Shown one piece after another: positions 44,718 through 52,541 of a stretch of 64,000 bases of DNA. The stretch lies in the NCBI RefSeq assembly GCF_024700075.1, contig NZ_JAJONE010000001.1, positions 2,012,001-2,076,000 on the forward strand, given 5' to 3'. How positions within the stretch are numbered: position 1 is the first letter of the stretch; each line of letters opens with the position of its first letter. Under the pieces are notes generated by a model, which was not told where the DNA came from, made no database searches, and saw only the letters and a program-made list of their open reading frames with translations. Source of the DNA: Hymenobacter sp. J193 (GTDB taxonomy: Bacteria > Bacteroidota > Bacteroidia > Cytophagales > Hymenobacteraceae). The position numbers and the translations under genes are program-made.

Positions 44718-46289
44718 TTAGTGCACCGCGTTCAGGTCGATGGCGTCACCGCGCCGGGCCCGCTTGATGAGCAGCACCAGTGGCAGGCAAACCACGAAAA
44801 ACAACCCTATCATGGTAAACACCTGGGAGTAGGTGATGATGGACACCTGCTTCATCAAAATGCCTTCCAGGGCAGCGTAAGCCTGCTTCTGGGCCTGCTC
44901 GAAGGAGAAGCCGCGGGCCATGAAGTTGGCCGTGAAAGCCTGAATGCGCTGCACCGTGTTGGTATCGTAGAGCGAAATGTGCGCCAGCGGACTGATGCGG
45001 TTCTGGGCAATGCTGCGCTCCAGGTACGTACCCACAATGGCCACCCCAAACGAGCCGCCGAGCTGGCGAATCATGCCTGTGAGGCCGGCCGCCTGCCCCG
45101 CGTCCTTGCCCTTCAGGCCGGCCAGGCTCATGGTGGTGATGGGCAGAAATATCAGGCCCATGCCCAGGCCGCGCACCATCAGGGGCCAGAAGAAGTCGTC
45201 TTCGCCGGCAGTAGGCGAAATAATCTGGGCCATCCAGAATGTGAAGACGAAGAAGATGCCGAAGCCCACCGGAATCATGAACTTCTGGGGCACGCCGGCC
45301 TGCAGCATCCGCCCGATCAGGGGCATCATCAGGCCCGAAGCCAGGGCGCCGGGCAGCAGGATGTAGCCGGTCTGGGCCGCCGAGAAGCCCAGGATGCGCT
45401 GGGTGAAGATGGGGAAGATGAACACCGAGGCAAACATGCCGAAGCCCAGTACAAACGACAGCACCGCGCCCACGGCCAGGTTGCGGCTTTTGCCCAGCAC
45501 CCGCAGATCCACAATGGGCTGCCGGGCCGTCAGCTCGCGCCACACAAAGCCCACGAGGCCAATAACGGCCAGCGCGGTAAAGCTGTTGATGTAGGCGCTT
45601 TCAAACCAGTCTTCCGACTCGCCCTGCTCCAGCACCAGCTGCAGGGAGCCCACGCCCAGAATCAGCAGGAAAATACCGGCCCAGTCGATTTCGCGCAGGG
45701 GCCGCGGAATGGCGTTTTTGATGCGCTCCGGGTCCCGGATAAACAGGATGGTGAAGATGCTGGCCAGGATGCCCACGGGCACGTTCACGTAAAAAATCCA
45801 GGGCCAGTCGTAGTTGTCCACGATGTAGCCGCCCAGCGTGGGTCCGATGGTGGGGCCGATGATGACGCCCATGCCAAACAAAGCCTGCCCCAGGGGCAGC
45901 TGCTTGGGCGGAAAAGTATCGATGAGAATAGCCTGCGACGTAGCCATGAGGGCTCCGCCGCCGATGCCCTGCACGAAGCGGAAGGCCACCAGCTCCCAGA
46001 TGTTGGTGCTCTGCCCGCAGGCTACGGAGGCCAGCGTGAAGATAATCACCGACACGAGGTAGTAGTTTTTGCGGCCAAACTGCTCGGCCAGAAAGCCCGT
46101 CATAGGAATCACGATAACGTTGGCAATGCCGTAGGAGGCAATTACCCAGGTCACCTCCTGCTGGGTGGCCGAGAGGTTGCCCATCATCTGCGTCAGGGCC
46201 ACGTTCACAATGCTGGTATCAATCAGCTCCAGCAGGCAGCACATGACTACCGTGATGACGATAATCCACTTGGTAAATCCGGTTTCCAA
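44718..46289 (-). CDS. EmrB/QacA-type MFS drug efflux transporter (DHA2, 14 TM)
   Basis: The protein has about 523 residues from a TTG start (METGFTKWIIVITVVMCCLLELIDTSIVNVAL). It shows the DHA2 features: the first helix with LELIDTSIVNVAL (motif D1), the ALFGMGVIIGPTIGPTLGGYI motif C block, and 14 predicted helices. Together with EmrA-like and TolC-like proteins it would form a tripartite pump spanning both membranes, carrying hydrophobic drugs or toxins. The open frame continues upstream to 46361, but that extension (HNSPFTTSPLE) is just a translated GTGAA-type repeat, so I start after it. It is the last gene of the efflux operon. Confidence 0.9.
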   Translation of the reverse strand: METGFTKWIIVITVVMCCLLELIDTSIVNVALTQMMGNLSATQQEVTWVIASYGIANVIVIPMTGFLAEQFGRKNYYLVSVIIFTLASVACGQSTNIWELVAFRFVQGIGGGALMATSQAILIDTFPPKQLPLGQALFGMGVIIGPTIGPTLGGYIVDNYDWPWIFYVNVPVGILASIFTILFIRDPERIKNAIPRPLREIDWAGIFLLILGVGSLQLVLEQGESEDWFESAYINSFTALAVIGLVGFVWRELTARQPIVDLRVLGKSRNLAVGAVLSFVLGFGMFASVFIFPIFTQRILGFSAAQTGYILLPGALASGLMMPLIGRMLQAGVPQKFMIPVGFGIFFVFTFWMAQIISPTAGEDDFFWPLMVRGLGMGLIFLPITTMSLAGLKGKDAGQAAGLTGMIRQLGGSFGVAIVGTYLERSIAQNRISPLAHISLYDTNTVQRIQAFTANFMARGFSFEQAQKQAYAALEGILMKQVSIITYSQVFTMIGLFFVVCLPLVLLIKRARRGDAIDLNAVH

Positions 46290-46321
46290 AGGTGAAGTTG
46301 TGAAAGGTGAATTGTGAAAAG
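46290..46321. repeat. GTGAA-type intergenic repeat, left of four-helix-bundle gene
   Basis: AGGTGAAGTTGTGAAAGG, then TGAATTGTGAAAAG: a tandem array of GTGAA-containing units of 7-9 bases, lying just before the efflux gene's TTG start (minus strand) and 53 bases before the four-helix-bundle ATG. Confidence 0.6.
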
Positions 46322-46373
46322 CACGCTGCCTAGTTCTATCTTGGCCAGCTACTGACTTCACCTGTTGTGATGT

Positions 46374-46757
46374 ATGGACGAAGAGCTGTCATCTACCCAA
46401 GTCTCTTTTAACGAGGACTTACGGGCATGCACCAAGCAGGCGGCGCTACGTGTGATTCGATTGTTTCAGCAAATGCCACGAACTGGAGAGGCTTACGTTC
46501 TCGGCAAGCAGTTACTACGAGCCGCTACCTCAGTAGCGGCCAACTTTCGGGCGGCCTGCCGCGGCCGCTCCGGTGCTGAGTGGTACGCCAAGCTGTGCAT
46601 CTGCGTAGAGGAGGCCGACGAAACACTGTTCTGGCTGGAACTGCTTGGCGATGCTGACATCATAGTCAAATCTCGTCTGCAAGGCCTGGAGCAGGAGTAC
46701 CGCGAAATTGTTGCAATCCTGGCATCTATCCGAAAGAAAGCAAAGGCGAAACTGTGA
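46374..46757 (+). CDS. Four-helix-bundle protein (23S-rRNA IVP / Avd-like family)
   Basis: The protein has 127 residues. It has the four-helix-bundle pattern of the S23/IVP family (LRACTKQAALRVIRLFQQMP, VLGKQLLRAATSVAANFRAACRG, AEWYAKLCICVEEADETLFWLELLG, EQEYREIVAILASIRKKAKAKL). The fold is shared with proteins coded by 23S rRNA intervening sequences and with Avd, the RNA-binding accessory protein of diversity-generating retroelements. No reverse transcriptase or rRNA gene is near. It is antiparallel to the efflux operon that surrounds it. Its TGA stop (46755-46757) lies inside the GTGAA repeat, and the same repeat type precedes its start. Confidence 0.85.
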   Translation: MDEELSSTQVSFNEDLRACTKQAALRVIRLFQQMPRTGEAYVLGKQLLRAATSVAANFRAACRGRSGAEWYAKLCICVEEADETLFWLELLGDADIIVKSRLQGLEQEYREIVAILASIRKKAKAKL

Positions 46758-46841
46758 AAGGTGAAGTTGTGATTGTTGCTAGCAGACCTCTGTTTGTCTA
46801 CAATTTCACCTTTCACTACTTCACTACTTCACCTTTACCGT
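46754..46841. repeat. GTGAA-type palindromic repeat between four-helix-bundle and emrA
   Basis: GTGAAAGGTGAAGTTGTGA (46754-46772) faces CAATTTCACCTTTCAC and two TTCACTAC units (46801-46831). The arms are imperfectly complementary. The left arm supplies the TGA of the four-helix-bundle gene and the right arm, read on minus, the TAG of the emrA-like gene. Confidence 0.65.
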
Positions 46842-47939
46842 CGCCGTCACGCTCATGCCGGCGCGCAGGGGGTGGTCGGGGTCTACTTTATCCAGCGCAA
46901 TCTTAACGGGCACGCGCTGGGTTACTTTCACGAAGTTGCCGCTGGCGTTATCGGGGGGCAGCAAGGCAAACCGGCCCCCCGTAGCGGCCGACAGGCTCTC
47001 GATGTGGCCGCTGAACTCCTCGTTCGGGTAGGCATCCACTTCCACTTCCACCGGCTGGCCCACTTTCATGTTTTCGAGCTGGGTTTCCTTGAAGTTGGCC
47101 ACCACCCAGGTGCGGTTGCTGGCTACGAGCCCAATCAGCTGCTGGCCGGGAGCCACTACCTGGCCGGGCTGCACGTTCTTCTTACTCACTACCCCATCTA
47201 CGGGCGCTTTGAGCGTGGTGTAGCTAAGCTGCAACTCGGCGTTGTCGAGGTCGGCCTGGCGCTGCTTTACCACGGCCTGGGCCACGGCTACCTGCTGCTC
47301 GGCGGCAATTACCTGCTGACGGGCCACGCCTACCTGGTCGGCGGCGGTGGCGCGCTGGGCGCTGGTGGCGCGCAGGTTGGCCTGCACGGCATCGTACTCA
47401 CTTTGCGGAATGATGTCTTCCTTGCGCAGGAAGGCACTGCGTTTCAAATCTTTTTCGAGGCGGGAGCGGTTGGCGTCACTCACCCCAATAGACGATTGGG
47501 CCGAGCGCACGTTGGCCTGGGCGGTGCCCACGGCGGCGCGGGCGGCTACCACGTTGGCTTGGGCAGCGGCCAGCGCCGCCTGGGCCGCATTCACGCGCTG
47601 CTGGTAGTCGGCCGGGTCCAGCGTCACGAGTACGTCGCCCTTTTTCACGGCCTGGTTGTCTTCTACTTTCACTTCCAGCACCGGACCGGCTACGCGGGGC
47701 AGCACGGGGTACACGTCGCCTTCAACCTGGGCGTCGTCGGTTTCTTCGTGCGTCTGGCCAAACTGGTAGCGCTGCCAGCCGAAGTAGCCGCCCACCAGCA
47801 GCACCAGCGCCAGCACAATGAAAAGGAAAGGCCGTTTGGAGCGGGCCGCGGGCTCGTCGTAAGCGGTTTCAGCGGCGGGCTGGGCCGGGCCGCCAGGCTG
47901 CGAAATTTGGCGTTCTACCACCGGTTCTTGCGTTGCCAT
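46824..47939 (-). CDS. emrA: EmrA/HlyD-family membrane fusion protein
   Basis: The protein has 371 residues. A cytoplasmic N-terminus is followed by one membrane helix (FLFIVLALVLLVGGYFGW), then a lipoyl/barrel-sandwich half (VAGPVLEVKVEDNQAVKKGDVLVTLDP), a long Ala/Gln-rich coiled-coil hairpin (about 100-215), and the second half (TTLKAPVDGVVSKKNVQPGQVV) plus a beta-barrel domain. It links the MFS pump to the TolC channel. It is followed by the emrB-like gene, but the antiparallel four-helix-bundle gene and repeats lie between them (534 bp). Confidence 0.92.
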   Translation of the reverse strand: MATQEPVVERQISQPGGPAQPAAETAYDEPAARSKRPFLFIVLALVLLVGGYFGWQRYQFGQTHEETDDAQVEGDVYPVLPRVAGPVLEVKVEDNQAVKKGDVLVTLDPADYQQRVNAAQAALAAAQANVVAARAAVGTAQANVRSAQSSIGVSDANRSRLEKDLKRSAFLRKEDIIPQSEYDAVQANLRATSAQRATAADQVGVARQQVIAAEQQVAVAQAVVKQRQADLDNAELQLSYTTLKAPVDGVVSKKNVQPGQVVAPGQQLIGLVASNRTWVVANFKETQLENMKVGQPVEVEVDAYPNEEFSGHIESLSAATGGRFALLPPDNASGNFVKVTQRVPVKIALDKVDPDHPLRAGMSVTATVKVK

Positions 47940-47940
47940 C

Positions 47941-48063
47941 TGTGAAGTTGTGAGTTTGTGAAATGGTGAAATGGTGAGTGGTGAACGGTGATGGAGTGAA
48001 TTAGCTAGAGCATCCAGGTATCCGGAACGTCACTCACTAGTTCACCATCTTACCATTTCACCT
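47941..48063. repeat. GTGAAATG-type palindromic repeat between emrA and usp
   Basis: A tandem array of GTGAA/GTGAG units (47942-48000; for example GTGAAATGGTGAAATGG) faces an inverted array (about 48031-48062, ending CATTTCACC). The gap separates usp and emrA within the operon, and the repeat fills it completely. Confidence 0.65.
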
Positions 48064-48064
48064 G

Positions 48065-48505
48065 TCAGGCCGACTGCCGCAATGCGGCAGTGCCCTGGGG
48101 CTTGACGAGCAGCGTGGCGCAGGGCGCGTGGCGTACCACATGCTCGGCGGTGTTGCCCATCAGAAAGCGGGTGAGGCCCGTCTGGCCGTGGGAGCCAATG
48201 ATGATAAGGTCGTTACCGCTGGTCTGCGCCACCCGCACAATTTCGCGGGCAGCATCGCCCTGGCGCAGTTGGGTAGTTACGCGGCCGGCGCCAGCTTGCT
48301 GGGCCAGCAGCTGGTAGCGGGCCAGCTCCGTGGCGGCATCGGGCACCGGCCCCGGCTCATGGCCGCTGAGGGCCAGCTGTGCCTCCTGCACGTGCAGCAA
48401 ACACAGCTCGGCTCCGGTAGCGCTGGCCAGCGTGGCCGCATAAGCCACTACCGCCGCCGCCGCAACCGAGAAATCCAGCGGACAAAGAATATTGGACAGG
48501 TGCAT
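48065..48505 (-). CDS. Universal stress protein (UspA family)
   Basis: The protein has 146 residues. The UspA fold shows strand ILCPLDFSVAAAAVVAYAA, ATP-binding loop residues in GSHGQTGLTRFLMGNTAEHVV and a C-terminal strand CATLLVKP. The nucleotide motif GxxG-9x-GN is intact, so it probably binds ATP. It sits inside the efflux operon between tolC and emrA, which is unusual; it may respond to the same stress. The function in this operon is inference. Confidence 0.88.
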   Translation of the reverse strand: MHLSNILCPLDFSVAAAAVVAYAATLASATGAELCLLHVQEAQLALSGHEPGPVPDAATELARYQLLAQQAGAGRVTTQLRQGDAAREIVRVAQTSGNDLIIIGSHGQTGLTRFLMGNTAEHVVRHAPCATLLVKPQGTAALRQSA

Positions 48506-48506
48506 G

Positions 48507-48596
48507 GGAAAAGGTGAGATTGTGAAGTGGTGAGAAGTGAAATAAGAGAATTGTAAAAGAGAGCTTCACAACTTCACCTTTCACAACTGCACCGCT
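48507..48596. repeat. GTGAA-type palindromic repeat between usp and tolC
   Basis: AAGGTGAGATTGTGAAGTGG (48511-48530) and following units face the inverted GCTTCACAACTTCACC with further TTCACAAC units (48562-48588). Imperfect pairing. It fills the gap between tolC and usp. Confidence 0.65.
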
Positions 48597-49926
48597 ACCA
48601 TATCTGCTCGCCGGTGGCCCGCTTAAGCTGATACTGGCCGAGGGTGTAGTTGTAGATGGCCTGCAGGCGCGCCAGGCGGGCCTGGGCCAGCTGGGTTTCG
48701 GCATCCAGCACGTCGAGGTTGGTGCCTACGTCGTAGCGGTAGCGGGCTTTGGCGCGGGTGAGGGCGTCGGTGGCCTGGTTGATCTGCGTGACGGCGTTAT
48801 CGTAGCGGGCGGAGCTCGACTGCAGGTTGTTGGCCGCCTGGTGCACGTCGGCGCGCACCTGCTCCTGCGTGTCCAGTATGCGGGCCTGGGAGCCGCGGAT
48901 GTTGGCCTGGGCCTCTACCCGCTGGTTTTTGTTTTTGCCCCCGTCGTAAATTGGCACCGACAGCTGAGCCACCAGGGTGGAGTTGGGCCGGAACTTATCG
49001 AGGTTGGGCTGGTAGCCGTTTTTGCCGCCCAGCTGCGCGCCCACGCCCAGCAACGGCAGGTTGCTTTTCTCAATGAGCCGCAGGTTGGCGCTGGCCGTGG
49101 CCTCGGCATCACGGGCCAGCTTTACTTCGGGCCGGTTTTCCAGGGCCCGCGTCAGGGCAGCCTGCACATCCAGCGGCTGGGGCTGGTAGGTGAACGTGCC
49201 GCGCACCGGCACCTCATTGTACTCGGGCTTGTGCAGGTAGCGGGCCAGCTGCACTTGCTGGTTGCGCAGCTGGTTTTCGAGGTCGATGCGGGTGTTCTGA
49301 GCCTGAGTGATGCGCACCTGCGTGGTCGTCACGTCGAACCTAGTGCTTACGCCGCCTTCCACGCGCTTTTCCATCTCGCGCTGGTGCTGCCGGAGCGAGG
49401 CAATCTGCTCGTCCTGAACCTTGATGCTTTCGCGCACAAACAGGATGTTATAGTACACCTGCACGGCCGAGTAAGCAAGGTCGCGGCGCGTCACGTTGAT
49501 CTGGTCAACGGCCGTCACACGGCGGCTTTCCGCCAGGTTGTACGTGGCATCCTTCTTACCGAAGTCCAGCAAGCCGTACTGAATGGTGATGTGCGTATCG
49601 TAGTTGTTGTTGGGGGCAAACTGGAAGGGGGGACTATCGGGCGACAACTGCAGCTTGACCACCGGGTCGATGCGGGTATAGGTGGCCGTGCCGGTAACCT
49701 GGGGCAGAAAGCCGCCGCGGGTTTGCGTTACGCGGCTGGTAGCGGCGTTTACTTCTTCTTCCAGCGTGGTAATGGCCGGGTTGGCATCCAGCACCGAGCG
49801 GATGGTGCCATCCAGCGTCAGGGAGTCCGAAAGCACGGAACCCTGCTGAGCGTAGGCGGCGCTGCCGCTCAACAGCCCCAGGGACAGCAGTGGCACGGCA
49901 AGAGTTGATCGAGAAAGCATAGACAA
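48595..49926 (-). CDS. tolC: TolC-family outer-membrane efflux protein
   Basis: The protein has 443 residues: a signal peptide (MLSRSTLAVPLLSLGLLSGSAAYAQ) and two repeats of the outer membrane efflux protein pattern (about 35-215 and 235-430) with long helices (ALENRPEVKLARDAEATASANLR region, QAQANIR...LDTQEQVRADVHQ). It forms the trimeric channel for the pump encoded downstream. It is the first gene of the minus-strand operon tolC-usp-emrA-emrB. Divergent from the sigma-54 activator gene (206 bp between). Confidence 0.9.
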   Translation of the reverse strand: MSMLSRSTLAVPLLSLGLLSGSAAYAQQGSVLSDSLTLDGTIRSVLDANPAITTLEEEVNAATSRVTQTRGGFLPQVTGTATYTRIDPVVKLQLSPDSPPFQFAPNNNYDTHITIQYGLLDFGKKDATYNLAESRRVTAVDQINVTRRDLAYSAVQVYYNILFVRESIKVQDEQIASLRQHQREMEKRVEGGVSTRFDVTTTQVRITQAQNTRIDLENQLRNQQVQLARYLHKPEYNEVPVRGTFTYQPQPLDVQAALTRALENRPEVKLARDAEATASANLRLIEKSNLPLLGVGAQLGGKNGYQPNLDKFRPNSTLVAQLSVPIYDGGKNKNQRVEAQANIRGSQARILDTQEQVRADVHQAANNLQSSSARYDNAVTQINQATDALTRAKARYRYDVGTNLDVLDAETQLAQARLARLQAIYNYTLGQYQLKRATGEQIW

Positions 49927-50080
49927 GGACTGATGAAGGTCGGTGTCCTAGTACCCAAGCCCGTGCCAGGCAGGTAAACAGATTAAAAAATTCTGTAAAA
50001 CCTGCTTTATAAGGCGGTAAAGGCGTATATATTTTAATTTGACTGCAAAATCAGCACCCGACGTTATGGCTATTATTCCT

Positions 50081-50088
50081 TATATTTG
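50081..50088 (+). promoter_or_regulatory. Putative -7 box of the sigma-54 activator gene
   Basis: TATATTTG is a perfect TAnnTTTG, 44 bases before the ATG. The whole 206-bp gap between tolC and this gene is AT-rich compared with its surroundings. A clear -33 box is not visible. The tolC promoter must lie in the same gap. Confidence 0.45.
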
Positions 50089-50132
50089 AGAAATTCCCGA
50101 TTTATAACTCCTGTTATTTAAGGAAAATCAAG

Positions 50133-52233
50133 ATGCCTGACCAGGACGATTCGCTGCTGCTATATCTGAACGACGCCATTGCCACCACCCGGGACAAGGA
50201 AACACTCTTTCGCACGGTCACGGAAAAGCTGCGGCTGATTTTTCCCTTCGATGCTATTACCATCCTCACCTTCGACGCCGAGCACCAGTACCGCCGCGTA
50301 TTTCTGCGCGACTACCTCGGCGAGCTGCTGCTGCCCGACCAGGCGGCGGGTGCCAAGCCCAGCCGGGCCCCCATCGAAGGCACGCCCATCGAGCAGTTCG
50401 TGCGCCATGCTCACCTGCGCCAGTACGACCTGGAAGAGCTGCTGACCTCTTACCCCGAGTACCAGCCGTTTTACGCCCTGCTCGATAAAGGCATGCGCTA
50501 CTTTGTGGTGGTGCCGCTGCGCACCAGCGGGCACCTTATCGGCCTGCTGTCGTTGGTGGCGCGGCGCCGGCCCGCGTTTGCGCCTACTGACGAGGACCTG
50601 CTCGAAAAAATCGGCAGTCTGGTAGCCGTGGCCGTTACCAACACGCTGGCCTTCGAGGACATTGCCCGCCGCGAGCAGGAAAAAACGATGCAGCTGGCCC
50701 TCAACAATGCCCTGCTCAGCATCAAAGACCGGGGCGAGCTGTTTCGCACCATTGCCACCGAAATCAACCAAGTGGTGCCCTGCGACTTTTTCGGGGTGCG
50801 CCTGCACCTGCCCGGCTCACCTATCCGCGCCTTTGCCGAGTTTGTAAAGCAGACCGATGGCACCTTTGCCGCCCTCGACGAAAACCGCCGGGACGAGCTG
50901 CCCGACTTCGAGGAAGCCAAGCAGGATGCCGTTGAGCTGTTTATGCGGCCCGGCGTATACGTAGGGGCCGATTTTGACTCCTTGGCGGAGCGCTATACCA
51001 TGCTGCGCTACATTCGGGAAAATCACGGCACCCAGTCTTTGCTCTGCACGCCTCTGGACCTGGGCGACGAGCAAACGGCGTCCCTTATCATGGCCAGCCA
51101 TCAGCCCCTGGCCTTCACGGCAGAAATGCTGGAGCTGATTCTGACGCTGGTGCCGCAGATTCGCCTGGCGATGCAGAACGTGCTGGCCTTCGAGCAGATT
51201 GAAGCCCTGCGCACCCAGCTGGAGCGCGAGCGAACCTACCTCATCGACGAAATCAACACCACGGCCGCCGCCCGCTTCGGCGACTTCGTGGGCGGCAGCC
51301 CCAGCATGCAGCAGGTGTTTCGGCGCGTAGAGCAGGTAGCGCCTACCGATAGCACCGTGCTTATTACCGGCGAAACCGGCACCGGCAAGGAGCTGGTGGC
51401 CCGTGCCCTGCACAACTTCTCCCCGCGCAAGGAGCGGGCTTTGGTGAAGATAAACTGCGCGGCCCTGCCTGCGCAACTGATTGAAAGTGAGCTTTTCGGA
51501 CACGAGAAAGGCGCGTTTACGGGCGCCCACGACCGGCGCATCGGCAAGTTTGAGCTGGCCGATGGGGGCACCATTTTCCTGGACGAAATCGGGGAGCTGC
51601 CCCTGGACCTGCAGGCCAAGCTGCTGCGGGTGCTGCAGGAAAAGGAGTTTGAGCGCATTGGCGGGCGGCGCGTGATTCATACCAACGTGCGGGTGCTGGC
51701 GGCCACCAACCGCGTGCTGGAAGAGGAGGTAGCCGCTGGCCGCTTCCGCGCCGACCTCTACTACCGCCTCGACGTGTTTCCGATTCATTTGCCGGCCCTG
51801 CGCGAGCGGCCCGAGGACGTGGAGCCGCTGGTGCGCCACTTTCTGGAGCGCTTCACCAAAAAATTGGGCCGCCCCGTGCGCACCCTCCGCCCCCCGCGAC
51901 CTGAAGGCCCTGCAGCGCTACCCCTGGCCCGGCAACATCCGGGAACTGGAGCATGTGGTGGAGCGGGCCGTTATTGCCTCCACCGGCCCGTCGTTGGAGT
52001 TTGCGGGCTTCTCGGCCACGGCGGCTGGCCCGGTCCCGGTGTTAGCGCCCGCGCCCGGCCCGCTCAAAACCCTTAAAGACCAGGAACGCGACCATATTCT
52101 GGCGGCCCTGCACCAGACGGGTGGCCGCGTGAGTGGCCCGCAGGGAGCCGCTTTACTGCTCGACATCAACGCCAAAACGCTGGAAGCACGCATGAAAAAG
52201 CTGGGTATCCGGCGGGCGCATACGGTGGAGTAG
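50133..52233 (+). pseudogene. GAF-GAF sigma-54-dependent transcriptional activator, frameshifted in a C6 run
   Basis: Two GAF-like domains (about 20-170 and 195-355) precede an AAA+ sigma-54 interaction domain with Walker A GETGTGKE (about 413-420), the sigma-54 contact loop GAFTGA (460-465) and Walker B FLDEIGE. At 51890-51895 six C shift the frame after GRPVRTLRP, and the present frame reads random sequence to 52076. With five C the protein would go on [20 protein letters not shown] to a Fis-type HTH (HQTGGRVSGPQGAALLLDINAKTL in pieces) ending at 52233, about 699 residues. As written, the DNA-binding domain is lost. Targets are unknown; the tolC efflux operon is divergent from it. Confidence 0.82.
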
Positions 52234-52322
52234 CCCAGGTGTGCATCTTTTGGGCCGGGCCGAACGTGGCCAATCGGCTTGCGTACATTCTGTTATGGTT
52301 TCACCTCCAACCGACTACAGCC

Positions 52323-52466
52323 ATGCCCGCTACCAACGTCCCCAAAACTCCACAGCACGATGATCCGGCCCGCAAAAAGCAGGAGGACCAGCGCCCCGAT
52401 ACCGGCCAGAATACTAGCAAAGGCAAGACCGTAACGCCCGATAAGGCCCACGACCCACAACGGTAA
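52323..52466 (+). CDS. Small hydrophilic protein
   Basis: The protein has 47 residues, is rich in Asp, Lys, Pro and Gln (MPATNVPKTPQHDDPARKKQ) and has no hydrophobic segment. The ATG at 52323 is followed by an open frame ending at the terminator. It is possibly a disordered stress-type peptide; I do not recognise it. Confidence 0.35.
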   Translation: MPATNVPKTPQHDDPARKKQEDQRPDTGQNTSKGKTVTPDKAHDPQR

Positions 52467-52481
52467 CCGCGCTGGGCTCAA

Positions 52482-52527
52482 AAACAGAATGGCCCCGCAT
52501 TCCAAGGAATACGGGGCCATTCTGTTT
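52482..52527. terminator. Bidirectional hairpin terminator
   Basis: AAACAGAATGGCCCCG pairs with CGGGGCCATTCTGTTT, and ATTCC with GGAAT inside, giving one long hairpin between the small ORF (+) and the M1 peptidase gene (-). Confidence 0.85.
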
Positions 52528-52541
52528 GCTTTCAGGTTAGT

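Noticed and set aside
44628..46295. Plus-strand open frame of 555 codons
   Set aside because: It is antisense to the MFS pump. Its composition is rich in His and Gln and matches no family.
46305..46361. N-terminal extension of the MFS pump
   Set aside because: The extra residues are a translation of GTGAA repeats. The TTG at 46289 gives the family N-terminus.
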